A stretch of 64,000 bases of DNA from Chitinophaga oryziterrae (GTDB taxonomy: Bacteria; Bacteroidota; Bacteroidia; Chitinophagales; Chitinophagaceae): assembly GCF_009758125.1 (NCBI RefSeq), contig NZ_WRXO01000012.1:172666-236665 (forward strand), given 5' to 3'. The position numbers were made by a program, and so were the translations under genes. The notes beneath the pieces were generated by a model, which had not been told where the DNA came from, made no database searches, and saw only the letters and a list, made by a program, of their open reading frames with translations. Positions 51,807-61,118 of this stretch are shown here, one piece after another. The stretch's first letter is position 1. Each line of letters begins with the position of its first letter.

Positions 51807-52595
51807 ATGAAACTAGCGCTTTACCAGGTAGATGCATTCACCGACAAAATCTTTGGCGGAAATCCCGCCTGTGTGGTGCCTCTTGAACAATGGTTACCAG
51901 ATGACCTCCTGCTTAAAATCGCCGGGGAAAATGCAGTAGCAGAAACTGCCTTTTTCGTAGATAACGGTGATAAGATCCATCTCAGATGGTTCACGCCCGA
52001 AATAGAAATGGACCTATGCGGGCATGCTACCCTGGCTACCGCCCATGTCCTTACAAGTATTCTCGGCTATACTTCAGACACTATTATCTTCCATACATTA
52101 AGCGGAGACCTCACCGTCACCGTCGATAATGACCTTTACACATTAGATTTCCCCTCCCGGAAACCAACCAATGCCCTATTGCCTGAAATCATAAAGAATG
52201 CTCTCAGCAAACAACCAATAGCCGTTTTAAAATCCAGGGATTTCGTATTAGTCTATGAACAGGAATCCGACATCAGGAATATTACCATCAACCGGCAGAT
52301 ACTCGACCAGATCAACCTCGATCCCGGTGGCGTGATCATCACCGCCAAAGGCGACAACTGCGACTTTGTATCCCGCTTCTTCACGCCCCAGGCATCCATC
52401 CTGGAAGATCCTGTAACTGGTTCCGCACACTGCTCACTGATACCTTACTGGAGTGAACAACTAGGTAAAACAGAAATGCTGGCATTGCAGTTGTCAGACC
52501 GCGTTGGTACATTGTTCTGCATAAATAGAGGAGACAGGGTACTAATAAAAGGGAAAGCAAAAACGTATTCTACAGGTTTCTTATACACAGACTGA
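51807..52595 (+). CDS. PhzF-family isomerase
   Basis: ATG at 51807 gives 262 aa; the longer frame overlapping the methyltransferase has no coding signs at its start. YQVDAFTDKIFGGNPACVV opens the protein, E46 in ENAVAETAFF is the catalytic Glu, and MDLCGHATLATAHVL and EDPVTGSAHCSLIPYW are the two conserved loops. Known members isomerise or epimerise small metabolites (phenazine precursor, diaminopimelate-like). The substrate here is unknown. Confidence 0.92.
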   Translation: MKLALYQVDAFTDKIFGGNPACVVPLEQWLPDDLLLKIAGENAVAETAFFVDNGDKIHLRWFTPEIEMDLCGHATLATAHVLTSILGYTSDTIIFHTLSGDLTVTVDNDLYTLDFPSRKPTNALLPEIIKNALSKQPIAVLKSRDFVLVYEQESDIRNITINRQILDQINLDPGGVIITAKGDNCDFVSRFFTPQASILEDPVTGSAHCSLIPYWSEQLGKTEMLALQLSDRVGTLFCINRGDRVLIKGKAKTYSTGFLYTD

Positions 52596-52604
52596 AGAAG
52601 TTAA

Positions 52605-53876
52605 TCAACCAAAATTAATGACAAACTCCGTTTGCCTTTCCGCGACTGTTTTCAACGAAAACTCAAATCCATGATTCACTAATATCTCACGTACCAGCAT
52701 TAACCCAATGCCCTGTCCGTCTTTTTTAGTACTGAAAAAAGGCGTAAACAATAACTCCTGCTGAGGAGTAGTGATGCCTTTGCCAGTATCCGTAATAATA
52801 AGCTGACGGCCATTGAGTGTAAATGTCACACGACCTTTCTCTTCCACTGCTTCTATCGCATTCTTTACTATGTTGATCAGTGCCTGCTCCAGCTGCTGCT
52901 CATCCGCAGAAATATAAAACGGTTTCTCGGGGATAGCGATGATCAACTCAACTTCATGCTCTTCCGATTTCATCTTCATCAATATACATACATCCTTCAC
53001 GAGCTTATGCAGGTCTACCTGTTTCTTATTTACCTGCGGTAATTTCACCAGGTCCGCAAAATTCCGCATAAACAGGTTGAGGTTCTGATTACGGTCCAGC
53101 GCCACCTGCAATGCATCTTTCAATGGTATAGACAGTGGCACTGCCTGCAATGTAGATTGTATAATAGAGTTTACCGGGCCAATCGTATTATTCACCTCAT
53201 GCGCCATCATCCTGATGACCTTCCCATACACATGCTTCTCCGCCGCCAGGATCTCCGCTGTCAGCTCCTCTATCATAATAAAGTGACGCGGGAAACCTCT
53301 ATCTATAAAGTGTGATTTTTGCAGTTTATAAGTATTCACTCCATCCGGCTTCACTGTAATCGTCTCTCCGGATTTTAAAAGATATATATATTGAGATAAG
53401 GCATTACTCAGTGGCAGATCATGTACCCCTGCATCTACAGCTAATAACTGCTTTGCTTTAGGATTGATCTGCTGTATATGCCCATTATAATCCAGGATAA
53501 TGATCCCTGTAGGTGAAGTATGGATCAGCTTTTCCAGGAAGAAATGCTGCTGCTCCTGACGGGTACGTTCCTTCCGCAATTCGTCGATCATATGGTTATA
53601 TACCCTGATCAGCTCATCCATCTCATGCTTACCCGTAAACAGGAATTTCACATTAAAATCCCTGTCGCGGATAGCATCCACTCCCTGCATTAACAGTTTT
53701 AACGGGCGGATCAACTGCCGGTAAAGCTGTATGGAAACAACAATAGAGATAATGACAAAAACCTCTGAGATGATAAAAAAGATCTTATTGGCACTGAAAA
53801 TAAAATAACTGAGAACAAGCGTTACCAGGTGCAGTGTGACTACAAAAAATATGTATTTAGTCCTCAGCTTCATCAT
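52605..53876 (-). CDS. NtrY-like membrane sensor histidine kinase
   Basis: Starting at the ATG at 53874-53876 gives 423 aa. Two transmembrane helices (about 8-27 and 32-50), HAMP (about 52-105), PAS (about 112-190, TSPTGIIILDYNGHIQQIN), H box with H226 (MMAHEVNN), N box NIVKNAIEAV, and G boxes DTGKGI and GQGIGLMLV. It lacks a large sensor domain, so it may read a membrane or cytosolic signal. It overlaps the end of the sigma-54 regulator by 20 bases; the two are a cognate pair at the end of the exporter operon. Confidence 0.92.
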   Translation of the reverse strand: MMKLRTKYIFFVVTLHLVTLVLSYFIFSANKIFFIISEVFVIISIVVSIQLYRQLIRPLKLLMQGVDAIRDRDFNVKFLFTGKHEMDELIRVYNHMIDELRKERTRQEQQHFFLEKLIHTSPTGIIILDYNGHIQQINPKAKQLLAVDAGVHDLPLSNALSQYIYLLKSGETITVKPDGVNTYKLQKSHFIDRGFPRHFIMIEELTAEILAAEKHVYGKVIRMMAHEVNNTIGPVNSIIQSTLQAVPLSIPLKDALQVALDRNQNLNLFMRNFADLVKLPQVNKKQVDLHKLVKDVCILMKMKSEEHEVELIIAIPEKPFYISADEQQLEQALINIVKNAIEAVEEKGRVTFTLNGRQLIITDTGKGITTPQQELLFTPFFSTKKDGQGIGLMLVREILVNHGFEFSLKTVAERQTEFVINFG

Positions 53877-55230
53877 AGGGTATTTGATATTTCTCCAGTC
53901 GCCGGTACAACGCACTACGTGTAAGCCCAAGTGACGCCGCCGCTCTTGCAATCTTATTCTTATGGTGATCCATTGCCCGCTTAATCATCTCAATCTCCAT
54001 TTCCTCCAGCGTAATCATACCCACACCAGGGAACTGCACACTACCCATCTTCGCAGGCGACAACTCCAGTTGTGAACGGAAATCATCTGTCTCCAGGATA
54101 TCCTTTTTGCTTACCAGTATAGACCGTTCCACCAGGTTCTTCAACTGACGGATATTACCGGGTAAAGGTAACTGCTGTAACCATTTCATAGCAGTTGGGG
54201 ATACCGTCAGAGAAGGCCGGTTATAAATCTCTTTCAGATTATTGATAAAGAAATTTACCAGCAAAGAAATATCCTTTGGCCGTTCCCGCAAAGCAGGCAG
54301 ATGAATGGTGATCAGGTTGATACGATATAGCAGGTCTTCCCGGAAACTGTTACGGGATACCATCTCATTAAGATCTTTATTCGTAGCACAGACAATGCGT
54401 ACATCCACGGTTTTCGTACGACTGCTACCCAGTACTTCATAAGTCCTGTCCTGCAATACCCGCAGCAGCTTCACCTGGCTCCCTGCATCCAGGTCGCCTA
54501 TCTCATCTAAAAATATAGTACCCTTATGGGCAGTCTCAAAACGACCTGTACGATCAAAGCGGGCATCTGTAAAAGCGCCTCTTACATGTCCGAACATCTC
54601 ACTTTCAAACAATGAAGTGGATATCCCTCCAAGATTCACCTTAATAAATGGTTTGTTACGGCGCACACTATTCTGATGCACCGCCTCGGCTATCAGCTCC
54701 TTACCCGTACCACTCTCTCCCATTATCAGCACAGAAGCGTCCGTAGCAGCAACCCTGCCAATCGTGTCCAGGATGTTTAACATCCTGGCATCTTCCCCAA
54801 TGATATGCTGGAAATGATAGATCTTATCCAGCTCTTTCCTCGTATGACTTTCAGATGTATACTCCTGTAAATCCAGCAGGGTTTTAACGGACTGCAGCAG
54901 GTGTTCGTTATTCCAGGGCTTATTAATAAAATCATTGGCCCCGGCTTTCATACCACTTACCGCCAGTTCAATACTTCCCCAACCGGTTATTAAAATAACA
55001 GGGACGGTCGGATTGATTTGCCGGATCTTACTTAACAGGAACAATCCTTCTTCTCCCGATGTTTCTATCGTAAAATTAAGATCGAGGATAATCAGATCAG
55101 GTTTATCCTGACTGATTACCCTCAATGCCATTTCAGGGCCTTCTGCAACAGTTACGTCGTATTTATTGCTGTTTAACAGCAACTGTAGCGAAACCCTTAC
55201 CGCAATATCATCATCAATGATCAGTATCAT
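53857..55230 (-). CDS. NtrC-family sigma-54 response regulator with GAFTDA loop
   Basis: A 457-aa regulator: receiver 1-120 (D50 in LIILDL, K104), AAA+ domain about 140-380 with Walker A GESGTGKE (171-178), GAFTDA at 218-223 and Walker B GTIFLDE (237-243), then a Fis-type HTH (about 412-450). GAFTDA instead of GAFTGA is a common variant in this phylum. It is the sixth gene of the operon, 3 bases after a permease gene, and may activate the operon's own promoter through sigma-54 or act elsewhere. Confidence 0.94.
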   Translation of the reverse strand: MILIIDDDIAVRVSLQLLLNSNKYDVTVAEGPEMALRVISQDKPDLIILDLNFTIETSGEEGLFLLSKIRQINPTVPVILITGWGSIELAVSGMKAGANDFINKPWNNEHLLQSVKTLLDLQEYTSESHTRKELDKIYHFQHIIGEDARMLNILDTIGRVAATDASVLIMGESGTGKELIAEAVHQNSVRRNKPFIKVNLGGISTSLFESEMFGHVRGAFTDARFDRTGRFETAHKGTIFLDEIGDLDAGSQVKLLRVLQDRTYEVLGSSRTKTVDVRIVCATNKDLNEMVSRNSFREDLLYRINLITIHLPALRERPKDISLLVNFFINNLKEIYNRPSLTVSPTAMKWLQQLPLPGNIRQLKNLVERSILVSKKDILETDDFRSQLELSPAKMGSVQFPGVGMITLEEMEIEMIKRAMDHHKNKIARAAASLGLTRSALYRRLEKYQIPYDEAED

Positions 55231-55233
55231 ATA

Positions 55234-56412
55234 TTATTCTTCATGTAACGCAACCGCAGGATAAATAGCGGCGGCTTGTCTGCCCGGGTAAAAAGCACAT
55301 ACCAGTACCAAAAGATAAATAAATATTATTGACAATACCAGCGCTGTCATATAAACACCCGTAGATAAATCAAATACATTTAACAAGGGGAATTGTACCG
55401 CAAAAAATGCCCCTATGATCAGTGAAAAGGTAGCCAGGATCATCGTCTCTATCACCAGTTGACTGGCAACCGATCTTCCCGTAGCTCCTATTGCCCTGCG
55501 CAGCCCTATCTCACCTCTCCGCCTGTTGATATTATACCAAAGTACACCAAATAAACCTAATGCTACATTGATGATCAGGAAACAGCTTACAATTGAAAGC
55601 ACGATCATGGGTACTAATGCAAAGTAATTAATACTTTTCCGTTTATTGATCAGGTGTTCGATCTCCACATTCGAATTTTCTATATAACCCGCTATCTTTT
55701 TATACAACCGGCCTTCAAAAGCAGGCCCTGCATCAGCAGTTACACGTATCAGCATTTTTCCCATCCAATGGATACTGCTGCTATCTATTCTGGAAAAAGA
55801 TGCCATACCCGATGCCTCATAATCTCCTTTAAACTTGGTATCAGCCACTACACCAATGATCTGCTTCTTAGCTTTATCATCACCAATGATCTTTCCTACT
55901 ACCTGTTCTTTACCAAATACCTCTTCTTTAAGACTGCTATTAATAACAATAGGTACTGTATTGGTCACAGCATCTGTTTTATTAAACCAACGCCCCTCCA
56001 GCATTTTCATTTGCAATACATTTTCATAGCTATCATCTACCTGATAGGTATTGACATTATTTGTCTCTTTACCTTTATAGAAAAATCCGTTCTGTATCAT
56101 AGATTGGGTAAGCGGAACATTACTGCTGGACAAACTGATATCCTTCACTTCCGGCATAGCCCGGATCTCCCGCTTCAGCGTTTCATAAAACAGTTTTAGC
56201 GAATCTCCGTTATGAATTTTGTCACCGTTGCTGTAATTGACCAACCATACATTTTTATACTCAAATCCCATTGGTTTTTTATAGTTCTGATAGTAATATA
56301 CCAACAGTGTAAATACTGCAAACAGAACCAGGAAGGAAACCAGCATTTCCGACATCAATAAAAAATTCTGCTTCCTTTTATTCCAGATCAGCTTAAATAA
56401 ATGCCTGTACAT
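55234..56412 (-). CDS. ABC transporter permease, FtsX/MacB type (second)
   Basis: A 392-aa protein with an N-terminal helix (LLMSEMLVSFLVLFAVFTLLVYYY), a periplasmic MacB_PCD domain (about 45-255) and three C-terminal FtsX helices with RRRGEIGLRRAIGATGRSVASQLV. Compared with the next permease upstream it is slightly shorter and lacks some of the N-terminal part. The two should form a heterodimer on the ATPase. Confidence 0.92.
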   Translation of the reverse strand: MYRHLFKLIWNKRKQNFLLMSEMLVSFLVLFAVFTLLVYYYQNYKKPMGFEYKNVWLVNYSNGDKIHNGDSLKLFYETLKREIRAMPEVKDISLSSSNVPLTQSMIQNGFFYKGKETNNVNTYQVDDSYENVLQMKMLEGRWFNKTDAVTNTVPIVINSSLKEEVFGKEQVVGKIIGDDKAKKQIIGVVADTKFKGDYEASGMASFSRIDSSSIHWMGKMLIRVTADAGPAFEGRLYKKIAGYIENSNVEIEHLINKRKSINYFALVPMIVLSIVSCFLIINVALGLFGVLWYNINRRRGEIGLRRAIGATGRSVASQLVIETMILATFSLIIGAFFAVQFPLLNVFDLSTGVYMTALVLSIIFIYLLVLVCAFYPGRQAAAIYPAVALHEE

Positions 56413-56420
56413 AATATTCG

Positions 56421-57647
56421 TTATTTTGCTTTTAAAGCGTTTACCACATTCAGTTTAGACATGCGCCACGCAGGATATACACCGGACAACAATCCGAAGA
56501 ACAGACACACCAGTAAACCACAAAGCAATACAGTAAAGTTGATGGTAAGCTCCAGGTTCGCAATCAAATTAAGTTCATTAATAAAATAGAGTGCAAGGAG
56601 AGATAATATCATTCCTATTACTCCTCCTAATAAGGTGAGAATGATATTTTCAACTATGAACTGGTACACCAATGTTCTGGAAGAAGCGCCGAAAGCCTTA
56701 CGTACACCAATCTCTGAAGAACGTTCCATAATACGGGTGATGTTAATATTCACCAGGTTCAGCGTAGGCAGTAACATAAACAAAAAAACAAATGATCCTA
56801 TAGCAGTAAGTACGTAAACAACCCCCGATTTTTTTTCATTACCAGTATCTACATAACTGGCAACGTATGAACTGGCATGACTGATGATCTGATCAAACTC
56901 GGTACTTTCCATAGGGACCTTACTAACAAGCTGTTCGTATTCGTTATGTATCTTAGACAGATCTCCTTTTGAACGGGCCAGCAAGATGGCCATATAATCG
57001 CCTCTGTAGGACTTATCTTTATAGTCTGATTTTGAAATGGTATAAGGCAGATAGATATCACTGTACAACATGTAAGAAGTAACCGGTAAGTTTTTCACCA
57101 CACCACTAACCCTGTACTGCACATTATCCGCTTCAATATATTTCCCTACTACAGAAGGAATATTACCGAAGTATTCTTTTTTCATATCGGCGGATATGAC
57201 CGCCACCTTCTCCCGGTTGTCCAGTTGTTGTTGGGTAAAGGGTTTTCCTTCCAGGAACTGGTATTCCAGTATATCCCAGTAATTTGCATCCGTATATTTA
57301 TAGTTGATCGCTATTTTTTTATTATTTACATAGGTATTCGTACCATTATACCTGGAGAATATAGTCATTTTTTCAGGCGTCTTTAAACTACCTGCGTAAT
57401 GATCCAGAAAAGAAAAAGAAGGTGTAGTCGAGCTGTGCCCGCTCTTTCCAACTTCCTCCATTCTTACGATATATAAAGAACGATCTCTTTTTCTATCAGG
57501 ATAATCATCCCCTATTACCTTATCAATAAAGGCTGTTAATACGATTAGTATAGTCAATGTAAAGCTGATACCAAACAGACTGATAAAGGTGAAGAACTTC
57601 CGGCGTTTGAGTACAGCAATCGCTATTTTAAAATAATTCTTTAACAT
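56421..57647 (-). CDS. ABC transporter permease, FtsX/MacB type (first)
   Basis: A 408-aa protein: N-terminal helix (KFFTFISLFGISFTLTILIVLTAF), periplasmic MacB_PCD domain (about 50-275) and three C-terminal helices with RIMERSSEIGVRKAFGASSRTLVYQFIVEN. Members of this family pull on the adaptor and TolC to expel peptides or drugs, or extract lipoproteins. It lies 19 bases after the ATPase and 8 bases before the second permease. Confidence 0.93.
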   Translation of the reverse strand: MLKNYFKIAIAVLKRRKFFTFISLFGISFTLTILIVLTAFIDKVIGDDYPDRKRDRSLYIVRMEEVGKSGHSSTTPSFSFLDHYAGSLKTPEKMTIFSRYNGTNTYVNNKKIAINYKYTDANYWDILEYQFLEGKPFTQQQLDNREKVAVISADMKKEYFGNIPSVVGKYIEADNVQYRVSGVVKNLPVTSYMLYSDIYLPYTISKSDYKDKSYRGDYMAILLARSKGDLSKIHNEYEQLVSKVPMESTEFDQIISHASSYVASYVDTGNEKKSGVVYVLTAIGSFVFLFMLLPTLNLVNINITRIMERSSEIGVRKAFGASSRTLVYQFIVENIILTLLGGVIGMILSLLALYFINELNLIANLELTINFTVLLCGLLVCLFFGLLSGVYPAWRMSKLNVVNALKAK

Positions 57648-57666
57648 GATATTGATTTAAAAGTGA

Positions 57667-58332
57667 TCACTGCACCTGTGCCCCGTCGAACAGTCTTACT
57701 AAACGATGCGTTTTATTTGCCATATTCTCATCGTGAGTAACCATCACGATGGTAGTTTTATCTACCTTATTCAACTGTATCAGTATTTCCATGATCTCAC
57801 TTCCCATCGCACTGTCCAGGTTACCGGTAGGCTCATCTGCCAGAATGATTTCCGGTCTTCCTACTATTGCCCGGGCAATGGCTACACGTTGTCTTTGTCC
57901 ACCGGAAAGTTGTGTAGGAAAATGCTTGATCCTGTTAGATAATCCAACCTTCTCCAAGGCTTCTGTGGCTAGTTGCTTCCTTTCTTTTGCAGTAGTATTA
58001 CGATATAATAAAGGCAGCTCCACATTATCCAGCACCTGGAGATCGTTAATAAGATGATAACTCTGGAAGATAAATCCGAGTTTCTTATTCCTGAAATGTG
58101 CCAGTTGTTTGTCGGATAAATTTAATGTTGCCTGATCTCCTATTCTCACATCCCCCTTAGAAGGAGCATCCAGTAATCCCATAATATTCAGCAGGGTGCT
58201 TTTGCCGCAACCGGAAGGACCCATAATAGAGAGGAATTCTCCTTTGTCTACATCCAGACTAATACTATTTAATGCCAGGGTCTCTATCGTATCCGTACGA
58301 TATACTTTTTCGATGTTTTGCAGACGTATCAT
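57667..58332 (-). CDS. ABC transporter ATP-binding protein, LolD/MacB type
   Basis: A 221-aa ATPase with Walker A GPSGCGKST (38-46), Q loop at FIFQSYHL, signature LSGGQRQRVAIARA and Walker B IILADEPTGNLDS followed by the switch His in MVTHDE. Sequence is of the MacB/LolD/FtsE group that works with FtsX permeases. Its start overlaps the TolC stop by 4 bases (ATGA). Confidence 0.96.
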   Translation of the reverse strand: MIRLQNIEKVYRTDTIETLALNSISLDVDKGEFLSIMGPSGCGKSTLLNIMGLLDAPSKGDVRIGDQATLNLSDKQLAHFRNKKLGFIFQSYHLINDLQVLDNVELPLLYRNTTAKERKQLATEALEKVGLSNRIKHFPTQLSGGQRQRVAIARAIVGRPEIILADEPTGNLDSAMGSEIMEILIQLNKVDKTTIVMVTHDENMANKTHRLVRLFDGAQVQ

Positions 58333-59759
58333 AGTTTTCTGTTTTTTTCAAAGTCATATAAAGAGAGATAACGTAGTTGGTAATACGCACCCCATAGATC
58401 TCTTAATGCATTAATATAGTCCCGTTTGGCCTGATCGTTTTCCTGGAAGGCGATGCTCAGGTCAGTGATACTAAGATCTCCCAGCACATACCTTTCCCTG
58501 GCTATCTTGTATTTCTCAGCGGCGATGCTGTCTGCCTCTGCCGTGGAAAGGATCTGTTCATTCATCATATTGAACAGGGTTACCTGTGTCACGATCTGTT
58601 GTTTAAAGGTCTGCTTATCCTGCTCAACCGCATAAGCCGTAAATTGTTCATTGGCCTGCGCTGTTTTAATACGGGATTTCGAACGCCCCCAGTCCAGGAT
58701 AGGTATAGAAAACTGCAATTGTAACAGCTGCTGGTCCTGCGGAGAACGGTAAACATCCGGGATGGTAGAAGCGCTTTTCGAGTATCCCAGGTTAGCAGTA
58801 AGTGTGGCAATCAGGCCGCTTTGCCCTTTCGCCTTTGCAACATCGCGTTGTGCTTCGGCCATCCTTCTTATAAAAGCAATCGCATCTGACCTGTTCGCGA
58901 AAGCCTCAGTCAACACCCTGTCTGCGGAGACTTCCATATTGGTAGCAGCAGCCGGAATAACAAGAGATACCTTATCTGTATCTTCAAAGCCGGTGTAACT
59001 TCGCAATGTTAAAGTAGTTATTTCTATATCCCGTTTGGCTGTTCCTACTGCTTTTCTGGCGTTTAATAATTCCAGTTGTAATTGCAGGATCTCATTCCTT
59101 GATATCTTCCCCAGTTCAAATTTAGTATTGGCGATGTTTAGTATCTTCTTTGTATTTTCCAGATTATTATCTGCCACCTGCAAATTCACCTGTGCCAGTA
59201 ACAGATCAAAAAAGTATCCTTCCACAGTAATCGCTATCTGTTCCTGAGATTCGATATATGCCTGTTTACTTTCATTATATTTCAGCGGTTCTATCCGTTT
59301 GTCCCATTTCAGACTGTTATACTGTAATAACGGCTGGCTATACCCTATTGCATAAGGTACGCCATTATACAATACACTATTACGGTCAAAATCATCAAAG
59401 CGCTGTAATGAAGTAGTACCATATATAGTACCACCTGTAGCGGTAATGGTCTGACTGAAATCCAGTGTAAGAGAAGAGTTATCATTATGTATAGGCTGGA
59501 ACAGGATGGTACCGTTCGGTTGTAATACCTGGGTAGAGGTTTTACTGTAACCGGGCAGTATGCCCGTCAGCGATAGTTGCGGCTGGTAATTAGATCTGAA
59601 CGTGCGCCACTGCCAGTATTTGTTCTCTTTTGTGGCAATAGCCTGTTTGGCTGCTATAGAGTTCTGTCTTGCCATTTCCACTACCTGTTGCAATGATAAC
59701 CGGACGGTATCACTGGCATGCACGCTGCTGGTCATTAAAAGAAGTAGAAGATATCTCAT
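58329..59759 (-). CDS. TolC-family outer-membrane efflux protein
   Basis: A 476-aa exported protein (signal LLLLLMTSSVHA). Two long coiled-coil helical repeats (about 150-260 and 345-455, with KILNIANTKFELGKISRNEILQLQLELLNARKAV and KYKIARERYVLGDLSITDLSIAFQ), joined by barrel strands (TLDFSQTITATGGTIYGTTSLQRF), fit the TolC trimer. It is the second gene of the operon, overlapping both neighbours by 4 bases. Confidence 0.95.
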   Translation of the reverse strand: MRYLLLLLMTSSVHASDTVRLSLQQVVEMARQNSIAAKQAIATKENKYWQWRTFRSNYQPQLSLTGILPGYSKTSTQVLQPNGTILFQPIHNDNSSLTLDFSQTITATGGTIYGTTSLQRFDDFDRNSVLYNGVPYAIGYSQPLLQYNSLKWDKRIEPLKYNESKQAYIESQEQIAITVEGYFFDLLLAQVNLQVADNNLENTKKILNIANTKFELGKISRNEILQLQLELLNARKAVGTAKRDIEITTLTLRSYTGFEDTDKVSLVIPAAATNMEVSADRVLTEAFANRSDAIAFIRRMAEAQRDVAKAKGQSGLIATLTANLGYSKSASTIPDVYRSPQDQQLLQLQFSIPILDWGRSKSRIKTAQANEQFTAYAVEQDKQTFKQQIVTQVTLFNMMNEQILSTAEADSIAAEKYKIARERYVLGDLSITDLSIAFQENDQAKRDYINALRDLWGAYYQLRYLSLYDFEKNRKL

Positions 59760-61003
59760 GGTGTGATGGTTAATTCCTTTGAGTTTTTGTAATCGCTCAT
59801 ATCTGAGGTGATCACTACATCACCGGGTTTTAAACCATCTATCAGCTCTATATAATCGAAGTTGCTTAATCCTGTATGAATGCTGCGTCTTTCTGCCTTT
59901 CCGTTATTCATTACGAATATATCCTGCGGACTGGTCCCTTTAAATGCAGCACCGTTTGCGACCCTCATCACTTTGCTGTGTGTGGCAGTCACTACAAATA
60001 CGTCCACTTTCATATTAGGACGCAGCTGTTTATTATTACGCTCTTCCAGTTGGATATCGAAGGTGATAATGCTGTTCTGTACAGAAGGGTATACATTCGT
60101 TACATGACCTCTTAGTTGTGTATCATTGATACGGATAATAGCCGGCATATTATTATGCAATTGCTCTAAATAATTATCCGATATACTACCTGTTACTTTA
60201 AAGCTGTTCAGGTCTGCTATACGGGCGATCATTTCTCCTTCTCTTATATTAGCGCCGATATTTTTATTTACATAAGTCACTACGCCTGCCCGGGTCGCAA
60301 CTACATTAGCCAGATTTAATTTCCGTTGCAGTTCATCGAGATCATTTTGTTGTATCGCAGCGGCAATTACAGCTTCCTGTATCTCTATGCGCATGGTTTG
60401 CTGTTTGCTCTTTATCTCATTCTCCAGTTGTTTCTTCTCCAGTTGCGCTACTTTCAGGTTCAATTCTGCCTGTTCAATACTTTCTCTTGTACCACCACCT
60501 GCTTTATACAATCGTTTTGCATTTTCTACCGCATCTGTCAGACTACCGATCTTCAGCTGCTTAATATCATTATTCGACTGTATATCGTAAAAGCTCTTAT
60601 CAAGGTCCAGCTTTAGTTTGCTGATCTCATTACATTTACTTTCCAGTTGAAACTTTTGTTTCTCAAAAGCAGTTTGTGTCGCTGATTTATCAAGTGTGAG
60701 TATAGATTGTCCCGCATTTACTTTATTACCGGCATCTATAGCAGCATCTTTAATAGATGCATTAATCGGGCTGGTAACGATCTCTTCAAACTCTGGTATC
60801 ACCTCTCCGGAGGCATTGATCGTATTCTCAATATCTCCTACTTCAACGGTAGCCGTTGTAATTTCCGCTTTCCTGATACTTGATTTAAAGAAGCTCCTTA
60901 CAAGCCATATAGCGCCCAGAAACAGCACTATGCCAACAACCGTTACAAGGATGGCTTTCCTTCTTTTTCGTGATGTTACTTCCTGTGTAATCTCTTTATC
61001 CAT
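59756..61003 (-). CDS. HlyD/MacA-type periplasmic adaptor
   Basis: A 415-aa protein with one N-terminal transmembrane helix (AILVTVVGIVLFLGAIWLV), a lipoyl-like hybrid domain (VGDIENTINASGEVIPEFEEIVTSP), a helical hairpin (about 110-215), a return strand (VATRAGVVTYVNKNIGANIREGEMIARIADL) and a beta-barrel plus membrane-proximal domain to the C-terminus. It links the ABC permeases to TolC. As the first gene of the operon its upstream gap holds the likely promoter. Confidence 0.93.
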   Translation of the reverse strand: MDKEITQEVTSRKRRKAILVTVVGIVLFLGAIWLVRSFFKSSIRKAEITTATVEVGDIENTINASGEVIPEFEEIVTSPINASIKDAAIDAGNKVNAGQSILTLDKSATQTAFEKQKFQLESKCNEISKLKLDLDKSFYDIQSNNDIKQLKIGSLTDAVENAKRLYKAGGGTRESIEQAELNLKVAQLEKKQLENEIKSKQQTMRIEIQEAVIAAAIQQNDLDELQRKLNLANVVATRAGVVTYVNKNIGANIREGEMIARIADLNSFKVTGSISDNYLEQLHNNMPAIIRINDTQLRGHVTNVYPSVQNSIITFDIQLEERNNKQLRPNMKVDVFVVTATHSKVMRVANGAAFKGTSPQDIFVMNNGKAERRSIHTGLSNFDYIELIDGLKPGDVVITSDMSDYKNSKELTITP

Positions 61004-61068
61004 GCCCGGATATTTACAAGAGACAGGCCAACCTTAAAGCAATGAAAATTAATTAATTACACGATTTT

Positions 61069-61099
61069 CAATATAAAAAAGTGGTCGATATCGGACAAA
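61069..61099 (-). promoter_or_regulatory. Possible promoter of the exporter operon
   Basis: On the minus strand TTTG (61099-61096), a 19-base spacer and TTATATTG (61076-61069) resemble TTTG-N19-TAnnTTTG with two mismatches in the -7 box. The -33 element lies within a 14-base sequence that recurs at 61373-61386. Confidence 0.35.
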
Positions 61100-61118
61100 G
61101 TGTCTGTAATTGGGCACT

